DNA from: a virus
IMG/VR virus record: IMGVR_UViG_3300032315_000774
Coordinates: 1-64,000 of that record
Strand: one strand, 5' to 3'
Length of the DNA: 64,000 nt
The notes under the pieces are model-generated. The model worked only from the letters and a program-made list of their open reading frames with translations, ran no database searches and was not told where the DNA came from. Made by a program: the position numbers and the translations under genes. How positions within the stretch are numbered: the first letter of the stretch is position 1; the number at the start of each line of letters is the position of its first letter. This document shows, piece by piece, positions 1 through 9,532 of this stretch.

Positions 1-252
1 GCCGCCACCACCGCTGCCACCACCCGGCGTCGGTGTCGGATCGTTCGGTTGCGCGGTGAACGTCACCGAGATCAAGCTCTGTGCGATGGCACGCGAGATG
101 TCCTCGCTCAGGTTGAGCATGTAGGGCGTCAAGACGTCGCCGACGTTCCGCGACTCGCGTGGCAGCAACGTCAGCGGATAGCCGCTGCCGTCGTCTTGCT
201 GCAGGTTGAGCGACAGTGTTCGGTCAGTCAGGTTGCGGATGACGATCAGCAC
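1..252 (-). CDS. Partial hypothetical protein, Gly-rich C-terminal linker
   Basis: The reading frame begins with GTG at 252, overlapping the TGA of the preceding gene (GTGCTGA), and runs off the window edge with no stop. The visible 84 residues start LIVIRNLTDRTLSLNLQQDD and look like beta strands, followed by a Thr/Pro/Gly-rich linker ending GGGSGGG. Short beta domains with Gly-rich linkers are common in phage virion proteins, but no family was recognised. The tight overlap suggests it is the next gene of the polyvalent-protein operon. Confidence 0.6.
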   Translation of the reverse strand, partial: MLIVIRNLTDRTLSLNLQQDDGSGYPLTLLPRESRNVGDVLTPYMLNLSEDISRAIAQSLISVTFTAQPNDPTPTPGGGSGGGG

Positions 253-2783
253 AGAACCTCCACGAGCGCCCAGTCGAGACCCTTTGCAGGCTCCACTGCC
301 GCGTCTTTGTTGAGAACGTACATAGCTTTGCCGAAGCGCACGGCATCAGCGGATTGCTGAGCTGCCGTCACGAGCGCGTCTTCGAGCGACATGTTATCGG
401 CGCATCGAATGACCTTCGCGTTCGGCTTCAGCTGGATCGGCTTGGTCGCGTAGCCTGATGCGAAGTGCGTGATGTCGCCATCGCGACCCGCGACGTAGCC
501 GTAGTAGACCTCGCCCTTGAACTTGTCGTGCTTGTGACGGGAGCGCGCGGTCTTCGTCACCGACTTCCAGATGTACCAAGTGATCGCTTGCACCGCTTGC
601 GGTGTCAGGCCGAACACCTCCGCTGCGCGCGCGTAGTCTCGCAGCATCGCTTCGCGCTCGGCTTTCGTCGGTCTCGACAAGCCCTTCAGGTTGCGCTTCT
701 CGCCGCGCCAGATGTTCATGGCGTGGCCGTCGAGGACGACATCACGCGCGACGCTCTCGGGGTCGACCAGCGATTGGAAGAACGTCTTCACCTTGGGTCC
801 TGTCAGCAGCGACACGTCTTCCGTCGCCAAGATCTGACGCGCCTTCTCGACGTTGCGCGGGTACGCGTTCGTGCGGGTCGAGTTCTCGATGACCTCGGCT
901 GCCGCGCGCAAGTTCAAGCCCCACTTGTTGCCCGGCGAAAGCACCGCGACCACGGCCGCTGTCACGTCGAACGGCAGCCCGTACTCGGTCGCGAGGTGTT
1001 CGACGTTCTTCTTCGCCATCGGATACCACTCGCTCCAGTATTCGATCTCCGCTGGCGTCGCGAGCGACAACACGCGCACGATGTTCTGCAGCCCCTCGCC
1101 ACTGTCCTCGTACGCAGACAGGTCGCGGTCGACCTCCGACTGCAGCAGCTCGTCGAGCGGCACCTTCTTCCGCTTCGGCTCGGGGATGATCTCCGACCCA
1201 TCGAACTGCGCACGACGCACCCGCTCCAGCACCGTACGCGCACGCGCGCTCGGCTCTCGCGTCAGGAACCCCTTCCCCTTCGCCTTGTCGTACGGCACAG
1301 GCGACGAGAACTGCGACGACGTCACGTCGAGGATGCGCCCGTCTTCGTGCTTCAAGAACCAGTGCGGCGATCCTTCGTGCTCGATGAACATCGGACGCCA
1401 CTCCGGACCCAAGAGCGAACGCAGCGCTTCGCTCGCCACGTAGCAGTGCCCTGTCATCGGGTCGCAGTCATCCGCCAACGTCTTCCACCGTCCCTTGCGC
1501 AAGTCCGGCGTCAGCGCCCGCTTCACCCTCTCGACAAGATCTTCTTCGTCATCTTCGTCGGCACGGATAACGAACTCGCCGAAGCGCTTCCCTGCGCCTT
1601 CAACGAAAGAACCGACTGTGCGTACTGCACTGACGATCTTGGATTCTTCAGGTGACAGGTTCGGGACCTTGTCCAAGATCGAAGCCAGTTCTTCACGAAC
1701 GGCCACATAGAGGTGACCTTCTGAGCCGACGTCCACAAGCGGGCGAAGGAGACTAACCGCGAAGCTGTCCGACACCTGCGTCGCACCTGTGATGCGGTGG
1801 TCCAGCTCTTCGTGGTCGGACTCGTCGAGGTGCGCACCGTCAGGACGTGCGACCATCATGTCACGCTGGCGCTCGACGCCTTCTTCGTCTTCCCACGGGT
1901 CTGTGTGGAACCACGTGCCTGTGGAAGGCGGGTACAGGTTCCCGGCCGCCATCCCGTGCTCTTCGGCGATGTCCACGACCTCATCGAGTGACTCGACGAA
2001 CGTGTCCTCAACCTGATCGATCGTCGCTGCATCGAACGGTTCATCAGGGTCCGCCGACTCCTCGAACACCTGCACCCAGTATTCGCCGCGCTTCTTCAGC
2101 GTGTCGTCTTCTCCCTTGAGGCCCATCGCACGAGCTGCTTGCTCCAAGTACCCGAGCGACACTTCAAGAGGCACGATTTGATCTGAAGGAATGAAGCCTT
2201 CTTCGTCTGGATTCGTGAACTTCCCGGTGATCGCGCGATGCACAGCATCATGCATAACGGTGTTGGTCTCGCGAGCGAACTCGCGCTCGTCGACACCGAG
2301 CTTCCCGATCCGGCGACCCTCGCCGTACTTCTCGTTCAGCTGCTTGTACGCGAGCGCGTGTGACAGCTCGTGGATCTTTCGCCACGAACGTGTCTGTGCT
2401 TCGTCGTCGAAGTCACCGCCTTGACCTGGAGTCGGGTCGTAGACCATGAGGTGACCCGTGTTGTAGTTCTTGTTCTCCAGGTCCGGCCGACCGTACTTGC
2501 CGCCTGCGTAGTAGACCGAGTACCCGTGCTCTGCGACGGCATCGTCGATCTGCTGTTCGTACGGGCGGTAGTCGTAGTTGATCAGCTTCGACTTCTGTGT
2601 GGGATCGATCTTACCATACAGCGGTGCGATTCGGCCGTACTCGCTGCCTGCTGAGTCGCCACGCTGTACGACCTGATCATTCTTGACGGGCGGCTCGGGC
2701 ACAGACGTGTGCGGATGCGCGCGCTCGTCGGCGTCGATCGCGAAGTTGCCCCAGGCGTAGCGGTGTGGATGCGCGTAGCTCAT
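246..2783 (-). CDS. Polyvalent-type protein with zincin-like and Cys-protease-like segments
   Basis: 845 aa. The ATG at 2783 overlaps the upstream TGA (ATGA), which favours it over an in-frame start further upstream. A HELSH motif near residue 136 fits the HExxH zinc-metallopeptidase signature. Around residues 436-488 a Cys (GHCYVASEAL), a His (HWFLKHEDG) and an Asp (RILDVT) are ordered as in papain/transglutaminase-like folds. Residues about 600-735 are helical, with AAVVAVLSPGNKWGLN, resembling the phage DUF7178 group. Several unrelated catalytic-looking modules on one chain match the polyvalent proteins of phages and conjugative elements, which are thought to enter the host with the DNA and counter defences. 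Which modules are active is unknown. Confidence 0.7.
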   Translation of the reverse strand: MSYAHPHRYAWGNFAIDADERAHPHTSVPEPPVKNDQVVQRGDSAGSEYGRIAPLYGKIDPTQKSKLINYDYRPYEQQIDDAVAEHGYSVYYAGGKYGRPDLENKNYNTGHLMVYDPTPGQGGDFDDEAQTRSWRKIHELSHALAYKQLNEKYGEGRRIGKLGVDEREFARETNTVMHDAVHRAITGKFTNPDEEGFIPSDQIVPLEVSLGYLEQAARAMGLKGEDDTLKKRGEYWVQVFEESADPDEPFDAATIDQVEDTFVESLDEVVDIAEEHGMAAGNLYPPSTGTWFHTDPWEDEEGVERQRDMMVARPDGAHLDESDHEELDHRITGATQVSDSFAVSLLRPLVDVGSEGHLYVAVREELASILDKVPNLSPEESKIVSAVRTVGSFVEGAGKRFGEFVIRADEDDEEDLVERVKRALTPDLRKGRWKTLADDCDPMTGHCYVASEALRSLLGPEWRPMFIEHEGSPHWFLKHEDGRILDVTSSQFSSPVPYDKAKGKGFLTREPSARARTVLERVRRAQFDGSEIIPEPKRKKVPLDELLQSEVDRDLSAYEDSGEGLQNIVRVLSLATPAEIEYWSEWYPMAKKNVEHLATEYGLPFDVTAAVVAVLSPGNKWGLNLRAAAEVIENSTRTNAYPRNVEKARQILATEDVSLLTGPKVKTFFQSLVDPESVARDVVLDGHAMNIWRGEKRNLKGLSRPTKAEREAMLRDYARAAEVFGLTPQAVQAITWYIWKSVTKTARSRHKHDKFKGEVYYGYVAGRDGDITHFASGYATKPIQLKPNAKVIRCADNMSLEDALVTAAQQSADAVRFGKAMYVLNKDAAVEPAKGLDWALVEVLC

Positions 2784-5700
2784 GATGACCTCGTCGTGCC
2801 GATGATCGCCGCGTCGATGAACTTCTCTCCGCGTTGCAGCGCCAGCGTAGCGCGGTGATGGCCATCGTGCAGCCACCACACCTCCTCACCAACGACCGGC
2901 TCGTGACCGTCGAGGAACGGGTACTTCTCGTGCGGGTAGTCCGTCTCCTCTACCTCGTCTGGACCGTTCACGACAACAGGCGGCAGCTCGTATCCCGCGT
3001 CCGTCAGCTCGGCCAGCTCTTCGACTCGCGCGTCCGACACCGGGTTCATGAACGGTGACGCAAGTTGCGACAGCGGCACGCGGCGCACCTCGAAGTCACG
3101 CGCGTACGCGTTCTGCTGCCCGTAGTCCTCGTCCCACTCTGCTGCTGTCAGCTTCTTCCACGTCTTCTCGTCCGGGTAGTCGTCCTCGCCAGGCTTCGCC
3201 GGACGCTCGCCGCGCTCTCGCTTCTTGCGGACGTTCTCCCAGAGGCTCGCGGTGCGCTCTTCCCAAGGCTCGAAGAAGACTTGTCGGCCTGACTGGGACT
3301 TCCAAACACGACGTGCAGGTACACGCTTGAGCTGGAAGCCGAATGGACGCATGCTCTCCAGACCAGCGTTGCTGAACCACCGGATGGCGTCCTGCTCTGT
3401 CGCGAAGCCGTACAGCTTTCCATGACGTTCCTTCTGTTCCTTCTCCGAGAAGTCTTCATGTGGATATGGGTGCGCTGATACGACACTCTCGTCGCCGTCA
3501 TACGCGATCCCCATGTCTGGCAAGTACATCCTGTACGGTCCGATGCCTTGCTCGTTCTCGACCCGCCAGACATACATCGGTGCTTCGTCTGAGTCGTAGA
3601 TCTTCGCTGCGACGCGAGCGGTGAGCTGACGGCGGTACTGAGCGAAGTTGGTCTCGACCCAGTCGAAGATCTTGTCGATGTGGGGGCTGCTGAAGAGAAC
3701 TTCGCGATTCGATGTGCCTGACCGCGAACGAACCTCCCATTGACCGCGAAGACCTTTTCGACCACCTCTGTCGATCACGGCGTAGTCGTACTCGACGAGC
3801 ACCATGTTCTGCGTGGGCACGTCCGGCCCCCAAACGATGACCTGCGAGTCTCGGTCTGACGTATGGTACGCCTTCACTCCTGGCGCGAAAAACATGACGA
3901 AGCTCTCGCGATCTGCATAGCTAAGGATGTGCTTTTCTGCATCCGCTACCGTGAAAGCGAATGTGTATCCACCTTCGTCGAGCTGTTCTTCTGGCAAGTA
4001 TCCAGTGAACGCGATGTTGTCAGGCTTCGGTACACCTCGTGTAAAACCTTGCTCAACGATGCTTGACGCGTACGGTGAAAAGTGAACCAGCCACGTGTCT
4101 CCGAGGATGTACTCGGGCTTCTTCAGCGTAGCCCAGCTTGGTGCTGACCCAGGATCGTCCTGGACCATCCAAGCAGCAAAGCTACGCTTCTCCGCAGCTG
4201 TCATGCGTTGCTCGATTTGATCACAGAGCGCGTCGAAGTCTGGTGCGAACTCGTCGCCTTGAAAGTTTTCGAAGTCTTCAGGTGCGACGCTGACACGCGA
4301 CAAGATGCGTGGCCACGTCTCGTCGTCGGTATCGTACGCCCACTGTCGAACGGCGGCCCAGTTGTCGTGAAAGTTGATCTGATCAGACTGAAGGAACTGC
4401 TTCAGCTTGTCGACGGGACCTGCTTCGTGGTGTTCGCCGCGCTTACGGTAGCGCTGAGCACGTGCGAGCACGCGATCGACGAACGCGCGCGTGTACTCGG
4501 GGACGCCGCCTGCTTCGCGGACCTTGCGCGGACCTGCGTTGTACGCTGCGAGGGCTAGCTCAAGGTCACCCTTGAACAGGTCGATGAGCTTCTTCAGATA
4601 GCGCGCTCCGACGCTCACGTGCTCGCGCACGTTCTGCGGTTCTGCGGCATCGAGCGACTTCCACGACGACGGTGTCAGCTGCAAGAGCCCACGTGCACCA
4701 ACACTAGACGTCGCGTCGTGGTCGTACTTCGACTCTTCCCAGACGAGCGCATCGAGCAGCGCAGGATCGACGCCAACTTCCTGCGCCACCTCGACGACGA
4801 CAGGCCGATGAACCTTGCGGTCCTCCATCGGCGAAGACAAGAGCGCCGTGGCCAACGCCAGCTCAGGCAGCGCCGCCTGGCGGCTGTTCGTGTCGAACAC
4901 GTTGGCGACGTCGAGGTCGCCGAGGTTCCAGACACCGACGGCCACTGTGTCTGTTCGCGGCAACACGGCGCCGTCGTAGCCTGCCAAACGCAGCACGTCG
5001 GCGATCTGGTCCAAGTCGATGACCTCGAAGACCTCGTCGACAGGCGCGCTCCGTACACGCTCTTCGAGTGCGTCGAGAAGCAGAGGGTCCACTTCACCAC
5101 TCTCGCGTGCTTCTGTGAGACGCACGAGCAGTTCGGTCGCGTCGCGTGGCGCGCTCTGCGAGACGAAGTCGTGCGCCGCCAGCTCGCGCTCGTAGTACGC
5201 AGGCCAGCTCGATGACCCTTCGTACGTCTGGTAGACGACGCCGTCGACCTCGAAGCGCCACTCGCCTACGCCACGCTGCGTGAACTCGCCTTCGTAGAGG
5301 CGCCCCGTCCACAGGAGTTCGTAGACGAACGGCGACTTGACCGCCGCGTCCGCGTAGAACAGGTCGCCGATCAGCATCTCACCGAACGGAGTCGACGACA
5401 CGCCGAACGACTTCGCGGTGAGGTCAGGCTCGTTGCGCCCGACGTAGATCGTCATGACGCTCGGCGGTGTCGTCTGCTCGCGCTGCCCGCGACGACGGTA
5501 CGCGTAGTCGAGCCATGGCGCGTTGGTGATCTTCTGCTTGCCTGCGTCATCAGGTGCGTCCTTGTCGAGCCAGTTTCGGTACACGCTGCGTGGGCCGACT
5601 TCACGACGTTCGAGCGACGCATCGTCGAAGCTCTTCTGCCAGAACTTCTCGTGGCTCTCCGACACGCTGGTGTCCGACTGCAAGAACGCCCCGCGCGCGG

Positions 5701-8700
5701 ACAGCTTCGACATGATCTCCGAGACCGCATAGCTCCCCCACCCTCCCTGATGTGTCTTCACCCACACGAGTTGCCACACGTTCTTGTCCGCCGTCTGCAT
5801 CGCTCGCGCGACCGCCACCTCAAAGCCATCTTCGTCGAAAACCTTCGCCTCCAAACGACCCTTGCCGCCCAGCCAGTTCCGTCGAGCGTCCTCGTGCCAC
5901 TGGAGCTGCCACCCCTCCGGCAGCCCCGCAGGCAACGGCATCGCCGTGATCTGACGCCGGTATTGTGTGAAGTTGTTCATGACCCACTCAACGCACGACT
6001 CAAGCTCTCCACGATACACGTAGTCGCGCTTTGCATCACGACGTCGCGCAACTACTCCGTACGGGCCTGGGTCTGTCTTCTCGATCAAGACCATGTGCGT
6101 CGTTGGAATCGACGGACCCCACACGATGACTTGTACGTCTCCGTCATAGTGATGGTACGCCTTCACACCAGGCGCAAAGAACATCACTACGTCTTCGCCG
6201 TACCACGACGTGGCCTTTCCAGCATTGAAACCAGCGGCCTCGAATGCGAAGACGAAGCCTCCGCTGTCTTTGTCGTCCTCCGGTAGATGCTTCGTAAGCG
6301 GCAAAAGATCAGGGTCACTTACACCGCGCGTGAATCCTTCCTCTACAATCGAACGACCTGCATGCGTGAAGTGTACAAGCCACGTGTTGCCAAGAACGAA
6401 CTTCTTGTAGTCGAATGCAGCCCACCCAAGCATCTCGGACGACGACGCGTCAGGTCCATTCGAATAGCGACCTTGAAGCTCAGGGAATCGATCGTTCAAC
6501 TCCGCTTCGACGACATCCAGCTTCTCGAAGAAGTCGTCCATGTCGTACTGAGCCTCGTACAAGTCTACGAGAGACGTGGTGCCCATGACGCGACCAACCA
6601 CGTCTTTGAAGATCGACGGCTCTTCTCGAATGAGCCAGCTCAGCACTGCGTTCCAGTTACGCTGCAAGTTCCAAGGCTTGCTTGTGAAGTATCGCGGCAG
6701 CTGCGTCACTTCCAGTTGCGCGCCACGCGGCTGGCTCAACAGGCGTTCGACTTCCGCGCCCCACGCGGGTGGTGTGCCCATGTTCGAGAGCTGCGTCAGG
6801 ACGCGCGTGATGTCCTCGTTACCGCGCGTGTTGCCGTAGACCCAGTCCGACATGGTGCCGTTGTTGTGTGCTGTCGTCAGCGCCTCGTTTAACGCGCGAA
6901 TCTTCTGGACGAGCGACGTCGCGTTCCAGTTGAAGAGCACACCTCGGATCGTCGCCAGCATCCCCTTCACGCCTTCGTACGTCAGCACGCGCTCGTTCTG
7001 CGAGAATCGGTTCAGCTCGTTCTTGAACCGGAAGATCATGGCGTCAGCGTCAGAATCTCCCTCGGGCGAGTAGTTCATGAGCTGCTCTTTCGACACAGCG
7101 TCTGAGAAGTCTTTGACGAAAACGAGCCAGTTTTCAGGATAGCCATCCTTCATAAGCTGGCTTTGCAACGCCGAAGCATTGAAGATAGACGCCAGGTCTT
7201 TCAACAGTTGCAGGTAGCGCTCATCTGACAACTTCGAGCGCCCGCTCCCGTAAACGAACTCGACGAGTTGACGCTCAAAGACAGCCCAGAAGTTGCGTTC
7301 GATGTCGTCTCGGTTCCGACGAGCGTCGACCCACTTCTGTAGCGTGTCACGAATCAGCCTCAGTTCGTTCCAGACGGCGACGTCGAGGCGTCGTGTGTAG
7401 TCGTAGTACGCGCGCACGGCAGCGTCGCTGAGCCCTGAGAGACCTTCCTTCTCGACGACCTTGTGGAGCTGGATCCACTTGAACTCCAGCTCGTAGATCG
7501 TCTCCAGGTTGCTCATCTTGTACTCTTCGTCAGAGAACTCGGTCGCACGCTGAGAGACCGCCGCGTACGCGTCGCTTACGTCGCTCGTGATCTCGTTCCA
7601 CAGCTCGTCGCTCGACAGTGACGGACCGACATACGTCGAGACGCTGTACACACCTTCGAACAGCGCGAAGGTCATCGTGCCGTCGAGGTCCAGGTTGACG
7701 GAGACTCTATAGACGCCGTCATCGCTCTCTACGTGACGTAGGAACGACCTGCGCAACTGAATGTGGCTCATCGCGAACAGCTGTCGCTCAATCTTCTTCG
7801 CTTGCTCTACGAGGTCGAACACGCCGGGGTCGACAGGCGTCTCGCGGATTGTCTGCTCGAACCTGTTCACCACAGGTACGACGCCTAGATGAACTCCGGT
7901 CGTGCCGTCGGGCAGACGCGCGATCGTTGCGGTCAGCGAACCGTTCGAAGGCGACTTACCGGACGCCGTGAGCATGCCATAGATCTGACCGAGGACTGCG
8001 TTGAGCTGCAGCGCTACAGCGAAGAGGTCACGCGCAACTTGCTTGAAGCTCTCTGGCAGTTGCTTCAGCTCGTCTTGTACCTTCTCTTCTTGCGGATCGA
8101 ACTTGATCTGCGCTTCGACGGTGAAGCGCTCGACCAGCGTGTCGAGGAAGTAGTCGCGCGGCACGGTCACGATGTCGCCGAACATCTTGCGAGGCCACAG
8201 GAGCAGGAAGCCCGCTTGTGCTGCAGCCTCGGACTCGAAGCCGAACATCACCTTGAACTGCGTGAAGTCTCCCTCTGGCGACGTTTGCGTCGCGATGTAG
8301 ATCTCGTCGTCCTTGATCGCGCCGCTCTCGTCGACCGCGCCTCCGATGATCACATCGAGACTGTCACCATCGAACGTAGGCACGTCCTTGATGTAGCCCA
8401 TCCCCACCCAACCCTCGGGCAGGTGCTGCGGGTAGCGCTGGTCCGCATGCCGCGTGTCGCCGCCAGCCGCTTCGATGCACACTGGCAGCCCACGCCACTC
8501 GAACGTCTCCACCGGAGCCATGTCCTCTGCAGAGCGCGACAGCGTCGCGCGCTTGCTTCTTTTTTCTTGGACCATCTCCAGATTGTTCGCCAGCTCTTGT
8601 GCTGACATAGCGTCGATGGTCGATCGAAGATGGTCCAGCTTCTCGGGGCGCACTGAAAAGACTTCTTGAAAAGCGGTAAAGAGCCGTTCTCGAAGCTCCG

Positions 8701-9532
8701 ATTCTGTTCCCTGAACAGGCGCGTCAGGTCGTGCTGGTTTCTTGTCTCCGGGCTTCCATGGCACGACCTTGTAGTCGCCTGGGCGCACAATGACTTCGCC
8801 GACGCCGAGGTCTCGGCGGTCGAGACCCGGAAACCGTCCGATGTCGATCACGACATGCTCAGGACGGAAGATCGCCGAGACCGTACGTCGGTCTCCCCAT
8901 CCAAAGCCGTGAACGTCATCGTACGACGGCGACCATGCTGTGAACCGTGTGCGGTACTGGTCAGGCTCATTCGTCGGTTCTGAGCGGAACAGCTGAACCG
9001 GACGTGTCGGGCGCGTCTTGGCGAGGACGTCTTCGACAGCATCGAACCGCCGCTGCCAGTATGGCGTGTCGCGGAGATCGTGATGGTGCTTCTGCCAGTC
9101 GCGGACGAGCCGCTCGACTCTCTGTGTGTCACGGCCCGTGAGCGACTCGGCCATCGCTTCGCGGCGCGACGCCCACTTCACGGCGCCGATGGACTCGACG
9201 GCGTAGCGGTAGATCTGGTAGGCGTCGCCGTTCGCGCGACGGAACACGACGAAGTCTGGACCGAGGCCCACGATGTCGCCTTCCTCGCCTGGCTTGAGCC
9301 AGACGGTCGACGGCACCGGCTTGCCCTTCGCGTCGGCGAGAGCGTGCGTCTTCGCCTTGATGCGCCCACGTGCCCCTGGAACGTAGCGGATGCCGTCGCC
9401 GCCCTGAGCCCAGCTCGGCGCAGGATCGCGCCACGCAGGCGGCTTCATCTGCTCAGGCACCTTCTTCAGCACGTCTTCCGGGATCAAGCGACGAAGACGC
9501 TCGTGAAGCGGTGTAGCAGTACGCGTGGTCAT
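2780..9532 (-). CDS. Giant polyvalent protein (ART-like, InPase-like, SLT transglycosylase, ParB-like)
   Basis: 2250 aa. The start ATG overlaps the upstream TGA, and the stop overlaps the next ATG. Segments in order: ADP-ribosyltransferase-like (about 177-257: LFRSEP, FTAWSPSYDD, GEVIVRPGDYKV); inorganic-pyrophosphatase-like polyvalent domain (344-467: FDGDSLDVIIGG); a roughly 150-aa unit beginning WLVHF (1046-1197) repeated at 1808-1962; GNAT-like stretch (about 1205-1300); a second ART-like stretch (1359-1520, AGYDGAVLP); SLT lytic transglycosylase (1574-1694: EESKYD, GARGLLQLTP, AAYNAGP); ParB-like C-terminus (about 2150-2250: WLHDGHHRATLAL). The SLT domain should cut peptidoglycan, which fits a virion protein delivered at infection. 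The other activities are inferred from motifs. Confidence 0.8.
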   Translation of the reverse strand: MTTRTATPLHERLRRLIPEDVLKKVPEQMKPPAWRDPAPSWAQGGDGIRYVPGARGRIKAKTHALADAKGKPVPSTVWLKPGEEGDIVGLGPDFVVFRRANGDAYQIYRYAVESIGAVKWASRREAMAESLTGRDTQRVERLVRDWQKHHHDLRDTPYWQRRFDAVEDVLAKTRPTRPVQLFRSEPTNEPDQYRTRFTAWSPSYDDVHGFGWGDRRTVSAIFRPEHVVIDIGRFPGLDRRDLGVGEVIVRPGDYKVVPWKPGDKKPARPDAPVQGTESELRERLFTAFQEVFSVRPEKLDHLRSTIDAMSAQELANNLEMVQEKRSKRATLSRSAEDMAPVETFEWRGLPVCIEAAGGDTRHADQRYPQHLPEGWVGMGYIKDVPTFDGDSLDVIIGGAVDESGAIKDDEIYIATQTSPEGDFTQFKVMFGFESEAAAQAGFLLLWPRKMFGDIVTVPRDYFLDTLVERFTVEAQIKFDPQEEKVQDELKQLPESFKQVARDLFAVALQLNAVLGQIYGMLTASGKSPSNGSLTATIARLPDGTTGVHLGVVPVVNRFEQTIRETPVDPGVFDLVEQAKKIERQLFAMSHIQLRRSFLRHVESDDGVYRVSVNLDLDGTMTFALFEGVYSVSTYVGPSLSSDELWNEITSDVSDAYAAVSQRATEFSDEEYKMSNLETIYELEFKWIQLHKVVEKEGLSGLSDAAVRAYYDYTRRLDVAVWNELRLIRDTLQKWVDARRNRDDIERNFWAVFERQLVEFVYGSGRSKLSDERYLQLLKDLASIFNASALQSQLMKDGYPENWLVFVKDFSDAVSKEQLMNYSPEGDSDADAMIFRFKNELNRFSQNERVLTYEGVKGMLATIRGVLFNWNATSLVQKIRALNEALTTAHNNGTMSDWVYGNTRGNEDITRVLTQLSNMGTPPAWGAEVERLLSQPRGAQLEVTQLPRYFTSKPWNLQRNWNAVLSWLIREEPSIFKDVVGRVMGTTSLVDLYEAQYDMDDFFEKLDVVEAELNDRFPELQGRYSNGPDASSSEMLGWAAFDYKKFVLGNTWLVHFTHAGRSIVEEGFTRGVSDPDLLPLTKHLPEDDKDSGGFVFAFEAAGFNAGKATSWYGEDVVMFFAPGVKAYHHYDGDVQVIVWGPSIPTTHMVLIEKTDPGPYGVVARRRDAKRDYVYRGELESCVEWVMNNFTQYRRQITAMPLPAGLPEGWQLQWHEDARRNWLGGKGRLEAKVFDEDGFEVAVARAMQTADKNVWQLVWVKTHQGGWGSYAVSEIMSKLSARGAFLQSDTSVSESHEKFWQKSFDDASLERREVGPRSVYRNWLDKDAPDDAGKQKITNAPWLDYAYRRRGQREQTTPPSVMTIYVGRNEPDLTAKSFGVSSTPFGEMLIGDLFYADAAVKSPFVYELLWTGRLYEGEFTQRGVGEWRFEVDGVVYQTYEGSSSWPAYYERELAAHDFVSQSAPRDATELLVRLTEARESGEVDPLLLDALEERVRSAPVDEVFEVIDLDQIADVLRLAGYDGAVLPRTDTVAVGVWNLGDLDVANVFDTNSRQAALPELALATALLSSPMEDRKVHRPVVVEVAQEVGVDPALLDALVWEESKYDHDATSSVGARGLLQLTPSSWKSLDAAEPQNVREHVSVGARYLKKLIDLFKGDLELALAAYNAGPRKVREAGGVPEYTRAFVDRVLARAQRYRKRGEHHEAGPVDKLKQFLQSDQINFHDNWAAVRQWAYDTDDETWPRILSRVSVAPEDFENFQGDEFAPDFDALCDQIEQRMTAAEKRSFAAWMVQDDPGSAPSWATLKKPEYILGDTWLVHFSPYASSIVEQGFTRGVPKPDNIAFTGYLPEEQLDEGGYTFAFTVADAEKHILSYADRESFVMFFAPGVKAYHTSDRDSQVIVWGPDVPTQNMVLVEYDYAVIDRGGRKGLRGQWEVRSRSGTSNREVLFSSPHIDKIFDWVETNFAQYRRQLTARVAAKIYDSDEAPMYVWRVENEQGIGPYRMYLPDMGIAYDGDESVVSAHPYPHEDFSEKEQKERHGKLYGFATEQDAIRWFSNAGLESMRPFGFQLKRVPARRVWKSQSGRQVFFEPWEERTASLWENVRKKRERGERPAKPGEDDYPDEKTWKKLTAAEWDEDYGQQNAYARDFEVRRVPLSQLASPFMNPVSDARVEELAELTDAGYELPPVVVNGPDEVEETDYPHEKYPFLDGHEPVVGEEVWWLHDGHHRATLALQRGEKFIDAAIIGTTRSS

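Noticed and set aside
465-1655. Long plus-strand frame (396 codons) opposite the 845-aa gene
   Set aside because: Arg/Leu-rich composition, no start site, fully inside a well-supported minus-strand gene; a GC-rich shadow frame.
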